64,000 nucleotides of DNA from Embiotoca jacksoni (taxonomy: Eukaryota > Chordata > Actinopteri > Embiotocidae): assembly GCA_022577435.1 (NCBI GenBank), contig JAKOON010000012.1, forward strand, positions 18,204,585 to 18,268,584, in the 5' to 3' direction. Made by a program: the position numbers and the translations under genes. The notes below the pieces were generated by a model. The model was not told the origin of the DNA. It saw only the letters and a program-made list of their open reading frames with translations, and searched no databases. Shown in pieces: positions 12,956-25,449 of the stretch (its first letter is position 1; every line of letters starts with the position of its first letter).

Positions 12956-13562
12956 TGTTGGACTTTAAATGTTCACACAGATGTTCAACCCCTCGTGTTA
13001 AAATGGTGCAGACCATCTTACGAGCATGTGTTAACCGTCAAAACGATCAGTCTGGAAACAGTTTTGAAATTTGACTTCAGTGTATGTAAAGCAAAGTAAC
13101 AGCCACGTGGACCTGGCCCTCCCATACACTCTGCAGTCTCTGCACACGGCAGGGTTTAAAGCAGTTTGGTTAATATTGTACAAGCAGCTCCACAGTTAAT
13201 CCTGTGAAAGTGTTGCTGTCCACAGGGAAGCGCAGTCTACACTGCATGTTGATAAGAAAAGCCCGACAACAACACGCCTCCAGGGCTACATTTATACTAA
13301 ACAGCACCAGAGGCAGTCAAATCACACTGTTCTAGCAAACCTTAATTGGGATATCTGATAGTCTGGATTTTAGTTTTTTTTCTGTCTGTAAACAACAAAC
13401 CGAGTCATTTTCTATGTTCAGGTGCGGCTCGTGTTCGCCGCCCGCAGTGTTTGAACGAGTCACACAGAGGCGTCCTGTTGGCCGGCTTTAAGATGTGTCT
13501 TCATACTCAGCTCAGTTTAATGTCCACTCTGCTATATGAGAGAGATGGACAGGCATGCATTT

Positions 13563-13648
<86 letters not shown>

Positions 13649-13730
13649 ACACACACACACACATACGCATACGCACACACAGACACACACAGACACACAC
13701 ACACACACACACACACACGCATACGCACAC

Positions 13731-13779
<49 letters not shown>

Positions 13780-15849
13780 CACACTCCACAGCAACCCGGG
13801 AGGGATCAGAAACCATTTCCACAAAGGTTAATAGTATGCTTTAGTCATCTCCAGACAGCAGCGGAGCAGCTTTGACACTAACTTGGTTAAAGGCAGAGAA
13901 TGTCACCTCTGTTTTACCAGGTTTTGACTTTTTACTCTGTGCTTATTATTCTCCGACCCGCCGTCATGTTCTCATCCAGTCCAGACTAGCTGCTCTGCAG
14001 AATTAATCACCGCTCTGTGGAGCTGTCTGACACTTTCCTTTTTACCATGGCTGCAAACAATAAGAGATGGAAGTTGATTCATAGATAGCGAGCATGACTC
14101 GACAGAAGTTTGTTGACCCAAGATGGTAAGTTGTATTACAAAGCCGTGACAGAGAGGCTTGCTGACTGATTTATGTTGCTCTTATTTTTATATGGACCCC
14201 CAGAGAGGATGAGACATCACATGATTCCATCAATCTCACACTAACTAGGTTACATCTGGACGGAAATCTGGAGTGAATAAGGTGAACATCCTTTTACCAT
14301 AACGTCACCCTATACTTTTATAAAAGAAAGGTTTTTTTGTAACACTCAATTTTCAAACAGAAGGAATTGCAGCTGCTGCCACCCTTTTTGAAATTGTCAT
14401 AACATTGTTAACAAAGACATCATGAAGTTTGTGTTCGCTGTGAACGGACTTATGCATGCAAGACACACACGCACCTGCTATAAGAGAATCACTTATCCTT
14501 ATACTGCCTCAATGTCACAAAGACCAGTATGATGTTAGCCCTGCCACAAATGCCCTTTTATATATTTGTCTGACATTTGTCACTTAGAAATGTTCCCAGA
14601 GACGACGCATGTAGTCCTTTCATCAATTCAATGCTTTTAAGCATCTCTTGTATCCTTTCTGTTTCCAATAGGGAACAATATTAGATGGACTTCAAAGTGC
14701 GCTTTACTTTCACCTGTTTCAAGGTTACTGAATTCAGATTTTTATCCACAGTATACGACGCTGTCATGCAATATGTATGAGTCAACACTGTGTTGATTGC
14801 CAGAAACAAAAACCTCAAGAGATTTGTTCCAACCAAGGTCCCCTTTTTTTTTTCTTCTTTCTCCTTTACTTTGCTTTAGACAGCAACAAAAACATTAACG
14901 TTTTCTTGTGTAGTGCAAGAAAGCAGCATCAGGAAAGAGGCTTTACTACTGTAAAAGATCTGTGGGTTGGATTTATTGGCCTGCCGGTGTAATTACGTTG
15001 ACCGGGAGTCTCTGGGTGGCCCTCTTCTCGCTGGGCTCAATTTATAAATGCCACAGAGCTAGTAATCCCACTGTTTCCCCACTTAGTTTGGAAAGGGCTC
15101 GAGCCATCCTCTGGCTAGGATTGATTAGGTATAGCTCAAATGAAGAGTAAGCAGTTTTCCACTGTCGAACGCCAGGACCAGCCCCTGCTATTGATTCATT
15201 TTACAGCGCAGGGAAAATAAGATCTGCCACTTCACATAACTGTTGATATTTGTTTCCCTTTTGCTCCTGAATTTATGGGCTCCTATTATTAAAAAACAGC
15301 TTTAGTTTGCCACTGTCTAATGCACTGTACTTACTAAAACCAGAAACCCTGTTTATGTGAGGTCAGCCAGTGTACAGCATTATTAGTCAATGCCTTTAAG
15401 GAGCAGATAAACCATTACAGATTAATGGATGATATTTACATAATAGTTAATTGAATTGAAAGAAGAACTGGAATCTGATTAGCTGCAGTGTTATAGATTT
15501 GAAATGCACGCTGCCGCCTCAGTGGCTCCTTAATATTTATTATCAAAACAAACCTGCTTTTCTCATCTTTAGTCAGTGTCCCATTGCTAGTAGTGTTTGG
15601 GTGCTTCAAAATGTCAAGGTCAGCATAAGTAATGACTCTCAACAACACAGCAGCTACTGTCAATGTTTGTTTGACATAAAGTTACAAGAAAACCTGCTGA
15701 GGAAGATGTGGCTTAAAACTCTTGGCCTTGAGTTAAAGTTAAACATGAATGTATTCATAAAATCACATCAGATTTTCCATACGATTTGTGGTTGGCTTTT
15801 TTTTCTTTTTTTTTTAATAGCTGGTCAGTGTATTTACATATATTAACCT
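12956..15849 (+). other. oxr1 intron between LINE copies
   Basis: Apart from the CA microsatellite, no gene or recognised repeat is seen. The part from about 14960 to 15440 has balanced composition and homeodomain-type words (TAATTA-like, ATTAATGG, CAATTTATAAATG). It could be conserved regulatory DNA, but this is only an impression from composition. Confidence 0.4.
13564..13784. repeat. long compound CA microsatellite, about 220 bases
   Basis: CA repeat with interruptions by GACACA, TACGCATACGCACAC and CGCACA units, which suggests internal duplication of imperfect blocks. It is the longest simple repeat in the window. Poly-Thr/His and poly-Val/Cys frames across it in several phases are artefacts. 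Confidence 0.97.
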
Positions 15850-16213
15850 TCTGCAGGGACAGCGGAGCACTTTCTCCAAAAGACTCCTCCAGCTCCGCTG
15901 TCACAAGGACAGATACAGGAGATCATTCCTGCCCACTACAATAAGACTGTACAATAAATCACCTCTGGCAAAATCCATCACACAACAATAACACTGTTGT
16001 CTATGTTTCTTGGTTGTTTATATATAAAATATATATATATACTGCACTGTATATACTATGCATTTTATATTTAATATTTTTTTTTTACTGTTATTTTATT
16101 GCTTTTTATTATTTTATGATTATTTTATTGCTTTCCTGTATGCTGCTGAAGCGGAAAAAAAATTCCCATTGGGATTAATAAAGTAACTACCTAACCTAAC
16201 CTAACCTACCTAA
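15850..16213 (+). mobile_element. 3' end of a degenerate non-LTR retrotransposon
   Basis: Plus-strand relic. One frame from about 15862 reads RSTFSKRLLQLRCHKD and then RYRRSFLPTTIRLYN before a stop, which resembles the C-terminus of a common fish LINE protein. It is followed by an AT-rich 3' UTR and the typical terminal words CCCATTGGGATTAATAAAG. It finishes in a short tandem pentamer tail (ACCTA units, about 16187-16212), as expected for target-primed insertion. The family is not determined. Confidence 0.7.
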
Positions 16214-16384
16214 TTATTTATAATAATGATAGTAGTTTTCATTGCTAGTAGGGGAGTCCAACTTTCCCACACAGGATTTAAATAATACGAGATTTACAGG
16301 AAGTGAAGCTGCATGTAATCCAGTGTTACACTCGCTGTGTCTCAAGTAGCGTACTTGTATTAGTACACAGCAAATTCACATGTT

Positions 16385-17225
16385 TGGAATAAACTCTGTC
16401 AATTCAAATCAACTCTTTTTGCTTGTACATGTGAGACCATCGAAAGTAACTCCTTTCTAGGAGTTCTTTTTTTTTTTAAACACTTTTCAGGAGTTGAACC
16501 TGAACTCTTTGGGAGTTAAAACTTGACTCCTATGAAAAGTACATTTTTACTTCCACCCTGAGTTGTTTGAACATGAACTCTTTCACAGTGTTGACAGCCA
16601 ACACTTAAAAGCGTGAATTATTTGACATTCATAGAGTTAAAATGTCATCACACTATAAAGGTTTTAGGTAAGACTCTCTAAAAGATAACAACATATTCAT
16701 CACCAATTTATAATTAACAATTATATGCAAGGTGATTATACGCAGTGTGCAACAATTAATTCTGCATGGATACTTTGTAACAATTTACAAACTATTTCAT
16801 GTGTTAATGTGACTGTGATTGGTATATACTGTATGTTACATTCCTAACTTGTACACTTATGGTTTTGAATGATAAAATTATATTTTATTTATGATTATGT
16901 CATCATTGAAATATTAATAAACAGCAGGTTTTTAACAAAACAAAATATAATTTCTGCACATCACTTTGATTTAATTTGGTTGCTTTATTCTCAAAAGTTC
17001 CAAAGAAATAACTAAGGCATAAAGGGAAACGCTAATATGGCAACAAAGCTGTGCAGTCAACACCGGGAGTAGTGTTGAATCGTGCTCCTCAACACTCAGC
17101 GAATGAACCTCAAAATATTACCCCAGCAAAGAGTCTCCCTGAACACAAGCTGGAGTTTAATTTAGAAAATAAACTCCCAAAATCCAACTCTTTCTTTGAC
17201 TCCAGGATATTCCACTCCAGAAATG
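16385..17225. repeat. AACTC/GAGTT-rich dispersed element, probably a non-autonomous transposon
   Basis: Two clusters (16385-16640 and 17050-17220) contain many copies of AACTC, ACTCC, GAGTT and TCAACAC on both strands, such as AGGAGTTGAACCTGAACTC and GGAGTTAAAACTTGACTCC. An AT-rich middle separates them. Similar tracts with alternating GAGTT/AACTC words occur in many teleost introns. The inverted arrangement suggests a short DNA-transposon derivative, but termini and target-site duplication are not resolved. The small frames inside are not genes. Confidence 0.5.
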
Positions 17226-17229
17226 TGCT

Positions 17230-18421
17230 GTGTACGCTTACATGTTAGTACATCGACTGACCTGTATAGTGCGTGAATTTTCAACAGGGTTGTGTTTTCT
17301 CAAATCGCACATTTACCGGAAATGAAAATGAGCATGTTCTTGTGCCCTCTGTTCAATGCACAAAGTAAACATAGAGATGGCTTCTATCCAGCAGCAGAAG
17401 GGTTGTACTAAGTAATAAATAAACACTTTTGTGTGGACGTTTACAACTTCCAATTTTTTTCAGTTATGCAACAGCTGCAACTTCCTCAGCCGCCACAGTT
17501 TGAAAATACTTTGGTTGTCTCTCTCACCACGATGGTGACCTTAGAGAATGAAAAGTGTACATCCTTTCATACTTAATTTGTGGACTGCCATGACTACACC
17601 ATGTCACAGCGCACTGCATGTTTCCACACTTCCACTGAAAATAACACAGCCGTTGTTCCCTTTTGTTAGAATATATCAAATTACTGCTAATACATCATGT
17701 TGCTTCATGAATAAAGTGCTAAAGTGGTTCGGTGCAATTTGGCTTTTATTTTGAAACGGACATGGAAATGTAATTTATTCATCCCTAACATCAGCACTGG
17801 ACGTGATTGTTCATTGCAAACATTGGGTGTGTCAAACGTACCCGAGAAAGGCAAAATGTAGTATTTAAATGAAGAAATTCAAAAAAGTTTCTATCAAAAG
17901 GCATTCTGGGATTGAAAGCTCCAAATGCTTTGACTGCTCAGTTTTTAAAGAAGAAAAAAAAGAGAAAAGGTTTTAACATTTCCATATTTTCACGTATGCA
18001 GAGGAGGCAATCGGTGTGAGAGAGGTGTACTTTGAGTGCTTCTGGATTTAACTTCTGTAGTATCCCTCGTCCTTGTTAGTTTTACCCAATCAGTGGATAT
18101 AATGACAAAAGATGGGAAAGTTGGATCCAGGCCAGTGATTACAACTCGACCACATCCACCTCCTCCTCCTGCAGCTCTTTTATTCGAATGTGGAGGACTT
18201 GGTATTGTACACGCTTCCGGGGCCACGTTTGTTATGCACCGGTTTATCCAAGAGGAAGAATGGCTGGAAGATGTAGACAGGTCATGTCTTCTCTGCATGG
18301 GTCATTGCTTTGGACATTCAATGGATAGCAGGGCTCTGGAAAACTGTCACAAAGACGTGTAGCAGCAGAAACTACATGTATCATGTCTGAATGCCCCCCC
18401 CCCCCCCCCCCCCCCCCCCGC

Positions 18422-18469
<48 letters not shown>

Positions 18470-21400
18470 CTCTGGCTGCATAAAGTACAGCTGGGGAGAA
18501 CTCACAGGCCTTAAAGGACAAACTTGTTATGAAAGCAGGCTTTAAAAATGGCTCTCGGCGTTGGAAAATTCAATTTGGTTCAGTTAAATTCCAGTGAGTC
18601 ATTTAGCATAAGTGTGTTGTCTTTGTTTTTGCTATTGCCTCATCAAAAATCTGTTCATGCTCCACTTTCTGAAGCACTTTGTCATTATTGTGCTGCATTT
18701 TTGCAGAGACTCAAAACATGATTGAATTAAAAAGGCAACACATTAATCATGGGGCGGTGCACGCTGGTTCATGGCTGCTGAGACGTTTCCATGTGAGGCC
18801 TCAGGTACAATATCAGTCGTCTGTTCAGACATAACAAAGTACAGGCTGTGGGCATTCATCTGCCATGTTGGCTTGATTGACGCATGTCATGATGTTATCT
18901 GTCCAAGCACACGCATTTTGATGTGTTGCCCTGAATAATAGTCCGTACACAGGAAGAAGTTACTGCCTTAAGATGCAGTACATCGGCTGTACATCTGAAC
19001 TTTATGAGTTATAATGTAACTAATCTGCATAACGTTTAAATGTACTAACATAACACTCTCATTTAATGGCATAATATGCTTTTCATGACAATAATAATAA
19101 TAATAATAATAACAACACATAATCTCTGTCCTGCTAAGCTATCATTGACGTCTGAGCTCATTTTCTGAGCTCTGGTGGCCATTTGATGGTGTAAAAAACA
19201 ATAGTGAATATCTTTCTAACATAAACATCGAAAGACTGTTCTAGGCCTGGCTTTTTATTTGTTAGCTTAGTTACAGATGTCGTGAGAATTTGAATGAGGT
19301 TTTCTTCACATCTGTGTGTAAAGTAATACTCAAGAGCATAACTGCCAACATTGCCGTTTTTTGCAGGTTTCTATTTTAAGGCCGTCTCCCAGCACCATCA
19401 GGTGCTACTGTCTCTCCTGTTAAACTTCTAGAATTTGTATGACACTCAAACTTTATCTCGAATAATTGCCAAACAGATTCATACATTTTGTATTCTTGTC
19501 ACCCAAGTCGCCAGATTGTCAATGATGGTGGTTATTAAATCTGCATTTTTGCAGTGCAGAGCAGCAGCTTGGAAGAGGACTGCTAGTTAACATGTAGCCC
19601 AAATGGGATGAGTTCCAGTTACTATTTTATACTTATCCCCTCTTCCCCTCTTCAGAGAGCAGGGAAAAGAAATATTTTAAATGACAACAGCTTCGTTGGG
19701 AATTCACCTGTATTAAAATACAGTGTGAGCACAGCAGGAGAGAAGCAACCAGATGCAAAGTGCTGACATCGTCTGACCCAGGGCAGGATGCAAATGTGGT
19801 GCGATGACATCAAATATATGTTCCGTGGAATGAAGTAAGGAGGAAACTTAGCTATTGCCAAAAAAACAGAATACACCTGCAAATTTATGCAGGATTGAAC
19901 TGAACATTCTCCATTTATTTATGTGCGGCCATAAAACCAAGATGAAATGTAAAAGTTGGCAGGTATGATTTACAGTTGGGATTTTATTAGGTTATCTTTG
20001 AACAAACATGTCTCTGTGCTTACCAGGTGAAAAAAAGCTAGGCTAGCTCCTTTTTAAACTGAAGCTACCAACTTAACTAAAATGGTTTAACTTGTAAATG
20101 TATCCAGTATCAATAGCTCTTGATCAGCATCATCAGCTCTTCCTTGTGTAATGATGGTACGTCTATGTGTAGATTGGTGTTTTGGTCCTCGGCTGAAACA
20201 AAGCTAAATAGATCATTTGCCACTTAGTTATGTCATAACTTGTGTACGGGTAGACTGACACCATATTTGACGTAAGAATGTTTCATCATCAGTCAGTGTG
20301 ACTCTTATTAATGAGCCTCTCCCTGCACAGTTAATTACATCTTCATTGGATCTTAATTCACTCATGTTACCGCTGTGGACTTATCCAAAAGGTTGCATCC
20401 ATTTAACCAGACTAACATCTCACATCTCGAATGATGCAATATGTCCCCGGCTCGTTATTTAGCCAACAAATTATCCATCTACTGCATCTCCTGAGGGGAG
20501 AGATTCATTATCCAATTTAGCGTACTTGTGGAACGAGCGATATCAGGTGATAGATGAAGAGTGTCCGGGGTGAGGACAGTTTTACAGCAGACGGAGAGAG
20601 CATCGAACCTCTTAGTATCTTTGTTGGATTTAAGATGTCCATTTGGCTCTTAATTTCCTCCCATCCCACAGCGCGCGGCTGTATCCGCTCGCAGTCTGAT
20701 TGTAATGACCGTCCAGGGTGGAGAGGCTTATGTAGAGCGGTCTTTGAGCTTTTGTGCTTCTGTTGTAGCTGAGTGATTCATGAGAGGCGTTTTAGGGTAA
20801 TGATGAAATATATGACTGTGTCTGAGTTTAAAAGAAAGCAATTAACTCCTGAAGAGTTCAGCACAGATAATAAAGTGGACACTGACATAACAGAGCATTT
20901 GTTTTGTTTATTTGCCTGACAGTGCCTCAGTGTTCGAGCTCCCCTTTCTGTCTCCCTGTCAGGTTTATTGTGGGCTCAACCTTCAGCGCAAGGCTGGGCA
21001 TTATTATTTTAATAAATTGCCCTGTATGAAGCGAGCAGTGGTGCATTTCTGATGCATGTCCCTTCCCCTTCCTTTCCTCCTCCAGTCTCTCTCTCGCTCT
21101 CATCCTTCACCATCCTGTATTTCCCTCCCGCCTCGGCTATTTCTCTTTACCTCTTCACCTACAATTAAGCCTCTTTGCGGAGGCTGTCAAGCGGCTCGTC
21201 ATCATAAACAGCACTCTGGGTCGGGAATAAATTGAAATGCATGCGCAAAGAGAGAGGAGGCAGGTGAAAAGATTGAAGGAGATAGCAGACGGACGTGTTC
21301 TCTCCACTGAGCCAGTGGTCATCCGTCGCCGGGGCCACCCAGCCTCTCGGGGCGGCTGCAGACAGCGCAGACACCCACAAAGGATAGATGACCGTGAGCG

Positions 21401-23110
21401 GGGGCAGTGGAAGTGGAAGTGGCGGTGAAAGATAGCCCGCTCTGACGCCACCGCTCATCGATCACCACTAGCCACCCAGTAGAAGTGTCCTGAGAGAGAA
21501 GCCAGGCAATAACAGCGGGTTGAATTGTTGTGGCGGCGGGTCAGTGTCAGGCTGGACGGGACAACAGCACCTCAACCATCACCTCCTCGTTTCCTGTCTC
21601 CGCCAGAGGCATTAAGCTGAATGCAGAGGTATATTTCCACACCCTGACGTCAGCTATGGAGCTGAATGTGGAGACTTTATTCATCCAGAAAGTTCATTTA
21701 GTCCTTATTCTTTATTTCACTGTACATATGCTCTCATGGTAATTACAGATCCACTTTTTGGATGATATATTCAGCTCCTGTGGTCACATCTGTTTTAAAG
21801 TGAGGAGAAACTCTCGTTTTAATGGGTACTACCCAGATGAATGAAACATTGCAATTAATTAATTATATTATGATTAAATATATATATGTATATATTAATT
21901 ATAAAATTATGATGTTTTTTTATATGCTTAATTCCCGTTTTTTCTCACGGCAGGATGGTGTTCGGGTATACAGTGTGTGTCTGCTGTGAAGTTCTTTGGG
22001 AAACTGAAGGCTACTTTCAGTAACTATGAGCCTTTCTTGGTAGCAGTTGCACAGGAGTGGAAGGTTTCTCTCATATTTTACAGGTTGTGGCCCAGTGGTG
22101 GTCTCCTTGATTCTCTATACTTACAGGCCAATTTTTCACAAAACTCAAAACACTTTCAGCGTGAGCCTGAAGGTTTATTCTTGACCTTGAGAGATAAATT
22201 GTGAACAGATGGTTAAAGTACTGGTTGCGTCCAAAAGCTTTCAATCAAATGTCACGGCCTCACAGTCGATGGAGGAGCTCTCAAGGAGGTGCTTTGATGG
22301 AATTTCAGTCCCGTAACTCTTCATTTGTGAGTTTTTTGGTATGTTTTGCTCATGTTTTTAGGTTATTTCTTGTACCTTGACAGGATACAATTAATAATAG
22401 AACGAAAACATATTGAGAGAAAAGTCTAAATCACTTATGCTGTGTGTTTTTTTTTTATCACCTAGGCTACCAGGAAGCGCCTGTTGGTTTTCTCGCTGAA
22501 TTTCTTTTCACCAGCTGTCCCCGTTTCCTCCCACACGCTGAAGTTTTACAGATCAGGTGAATTGGAATGCCTAAAACGAGATAAACCGAAAACCTGCCTT
22601 GGGTGTTTGGTTTCCTTACCTTTTACCCCTCGCATGCTGGGAAGGATGCCAGCTTCCCCATGTCCTTGAAAAGGAAAGACGTTTGAGAGAACGGATGGAT
22701 GGAAGTTGCACTACAAGTCTTTGTCGAAAGAAAGATCTCTGCCACAAAACGTAGTTCAAAAGTGCGCGGCTTTCTTTTTGGGTTGATTGAATTCACCCAA
22801 GTTCGACTTTCAGGTCAAATTTTCACATCATTAAAATAAAAAAGAAAGTTCAACATTTTGGGAATTTTGTTTATAATAGTTACAAGAGAAGAAGTTGTTT
22901 TAGCAGCTAGTTTTGTCACTAAATAACCAAATTAGTGCTTTAAAATGCATTACATTCAAGTGTTATACATCTTAACAGCATTTCAGTAAATCTCAACATA
23001 TGTTCATACAGAGGACATATCAATTAGCTGTATTAGTACGGAGCACTGAAATAGCTGCAGGCTTCATTTAATGATATGATTGGAAACCTGACGATACTCA
23101 GTCCGATACA
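17230..23110 (+). other. oxr1 intron, mostly unique sequence
   Basis: No exon is recognised. The stretch contains a poly-C/CA compound repeat (18394-18466) and an ATA-type triplet run near 19090-19114. It also has a CT-rich and moderately CpG-containing part (about 21060-21610) and AT-rich words near 21855-21905. Small frames at 21165-21458 and 21530-21742 lack splice-compatible ends and recognisable similarity. Confidence 0.6.
18394..18466. repeat. poly-C run followed by (CA)n
   Basis: 26 consecutive C (18394-18419), one G, CCC, then a CA run to 18466. On the minus strand the first part is a long G run with quadruplex potential, and both parts are length-unstable. Confidence 0.95.
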
Positions 23111-23119
23111 CATACTTCA

Positions 23120-23405
23120 GTACAGACCTGTCAATCAAACAGACACGCCCCCAAAAACACACCTTTTTGAAGCTTATTTTGTAATTAATGACGGGATTAT
23201 TTTCAGATGGACGGCCAGAAAACCAATAACAAGAAGTGACTTTATCTAGCAACACCGAGAAATTTTATTGACTGAAAACTTTGAGACGAGTTGAATGGGA
23301 GTCTATGGAGCCAAAGGCTTTTTGGAGCCAACCTCTGGTGGCACCAGGAAGTATTGCAGCTTACGGCACTTTCACATCAGGCTCATTTTTCAGAGCCGGA
23401 AAATA
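23120..23405 (-). repeat. dispersed teleost repeat, copy A (minus orientation)
   Basis: This copy matches the complement of the repeat at about 40860-41390. Shared words include the stretch around CTGTCAATCAAACAGACACG, then GAAGCTTATTTTGTAATTAA with TGACGGGATTATTTTCAGAT. Further on are the short GGAGCCAAC...CTCTGGTGGCACC and GCACTTTCACATC...GAGC parts. It looks like a non-autonomous element without coding capacity. The two copies differ by many substitutions and an internal length difference, so they are old. Confidence 0.7.
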
Positions 23406-24297
23406 TGTATTTTACATATTCTAATGAAAACAAATGAGCGTATTTCGCAAAATGTGGAGCTGTTATTTCAACCAGCCGTTTAGCATCACAACTACAAAGT
23501 TATTTTCCCTCTTTGAACGCACAGTTACTCATCCCTGCATGCACGCTCGCTGATAGCCTTGCTTAAATGTTTGTATAGTCCTTTAACTGCATCTCTCATA
23601 AGCTGCAAGCTGCTGCAGGCTCAGACATGTACACTGTTCATGGAAAATGAAGACAAATGGTAAACAACATTTGAGTGATAGCAACCAGACTTATGTAACT
23701 GCAGCATGGAGTAATTAAACACCCCTATTCTTCCAGATGATCTGGTGATTCAGCTTGGCATTGTTCGTGGTCTTAACAGGCGCCTCAGTACATTCGATTC
23801 ATGTTTCCCTCTCATGAATATTTGGGTCCTGCTGCCAGCGTGAAAAAACATGTTCATCTGTTGTAGCAAAGCTTGAGAGAGGGTGGGATTCTCTGACAAG
23901 GGCTGTTAAACACCTGTGATTGCCGCCATTGTCCGGATGCCTCATCCCGGCTCCTCCCGGCAGCAAAATGTTTTTATTGGTCGTCATCTTGTGCGAGCTG
24001 CGGGATAATAGAGCAGAACGCTGGAGAAACGCAGGACAATGTATGATCTGTATTTACAGCTCCACGCTCCAAGAAGTGCCATGCGAGATCCATCACTACT
24101 GACAAAACTATCTCGCATACCTCAATAAACCTCCCCAATTACCACGCACTCAAAGGCTTGTTTGTGTTTGCCAGCAGGTGCATTTGTGTCGCATGAGTGA
24201 ACTCTTGGCTGCATTTATGTCACAATGATTTCTACTGTAAACAGGAAATGTCTGAGAAGAAGAGAGCAGATTGTGATTTTGTGGAAAATGTGCAAAC

Positions 24298-24298
<1 letters not shown>

Positions 24299-24365
<67 letters not shown>
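24299..24365. repeat. (GT)n microsatellite
   Basis: Uninterrupted GT run of 67 bases. Frames through it on either strand (poly-Val/Cys, poly-Thr/His) are artefacts. Confidence 0.97.
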
Positions 24366-24367
<2 letters not shown>

Positions 24368-25428
24368 AAAGCACATGCTAATACAGCCATTCCAGTGCGC
24401 ACACACACATGCTGGTGCCTACAGCAGCGTGCTCCTACAGCTCTGCTTATGTAACATCGCTTGTGAACTCCGTCCACTGTTTGACAGTGGGGAAAGCAGC
24501 AGCTCCCCAATGCCCTACGTGTTTGTTCCATAATGAAAGTGTTCCTCTTCTCAGGAGTGGGCTGCAGCCATACCTGCCTCTAAATGGGGAAACTGCTGAG
24601 ATTAACACTCGCTCCCCGGTGCCTCGCTCCCAGACTATACGACAAAGCCTCTTGCGAGACCCTCTGAGGGCTTTTGCTGGTAGCTGCTGACACCAGCAGG
24701 TTTTGTTTTCACAGCAAACTCCCACGCTTTAAACTTATTAAAAAGTATGATTCCCTGACTGGTGCTACACACTGAAATGCTGATCTGATCATGTTAGAAA
24801 ATTAATAAGAAAGGTAATGATATAAATTTGTGCATGCACTTCAAACACATGCACAAATTACAGTGTGTCCCTTTAGGATATTGTAAACAGTCGCACTGTA
24901 ATGACCTATCTGCCTCCCACAAACAGGCTCATTTGCAAAGATTCAGAAGAACATACCACGTAAATGAATGTCAGTTAACTAATTGGCTTCAGATTCTCTT
25001 TAATCGCCTCTAAAATACCAGAGACACGCACATCAAACATGCCAGCTTAAGTAGAACAAAGTGATTTATTTAATTTCCATGCGATGCTGCTTGTGTAGTT
25101 GGATGAGCACAGAGGGAATTCTTTCATTTTCCCTCCTTGTGGTGTGGTGTGACACCCCATAATTAGAGAGTTCTCAGAGAAAATAGGTCTTCAAAAGCAG
25201 ATTGAACATTATTGTTTTGCGTGCACGGCAGCCTGTATATCTCTCAACCTATGAGGCTGCAGTGGAGAGAAGAGTTACCTGGTCAGGCCCCCTCTGAGGA
25301 TGTTACGGATGATTTAATGACTGCTCTGGGCAGCTGTACACCAACACAGTATATCACGCAGCTACAAGGACCTGTGGGAGGCGGTTGGGGAGGGGCGTGA
25401 GGGGATGGCATTGGGCCAGTCTGAGAGA

Positions 25429-25449
25429 GGGGGGGGGGGGGGGGGGGGG
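25429..25449. repeat. poly-G run, 21 bases
   Basis: Uninterrupted G run following a G-rich 45 bases (GGTTGGGGAGGGG and similar). The local sequence has high G-quadruplex potential on the + strand. Confidence 0.95.

Noticed and set aside
16187..16212. ACCTA pentamers resembling telomeric or satellite sequence
   Set aside because: They are the short tandem tail of a LINE 3' end and do not match the vertebrate telomere unit TTAGGG.
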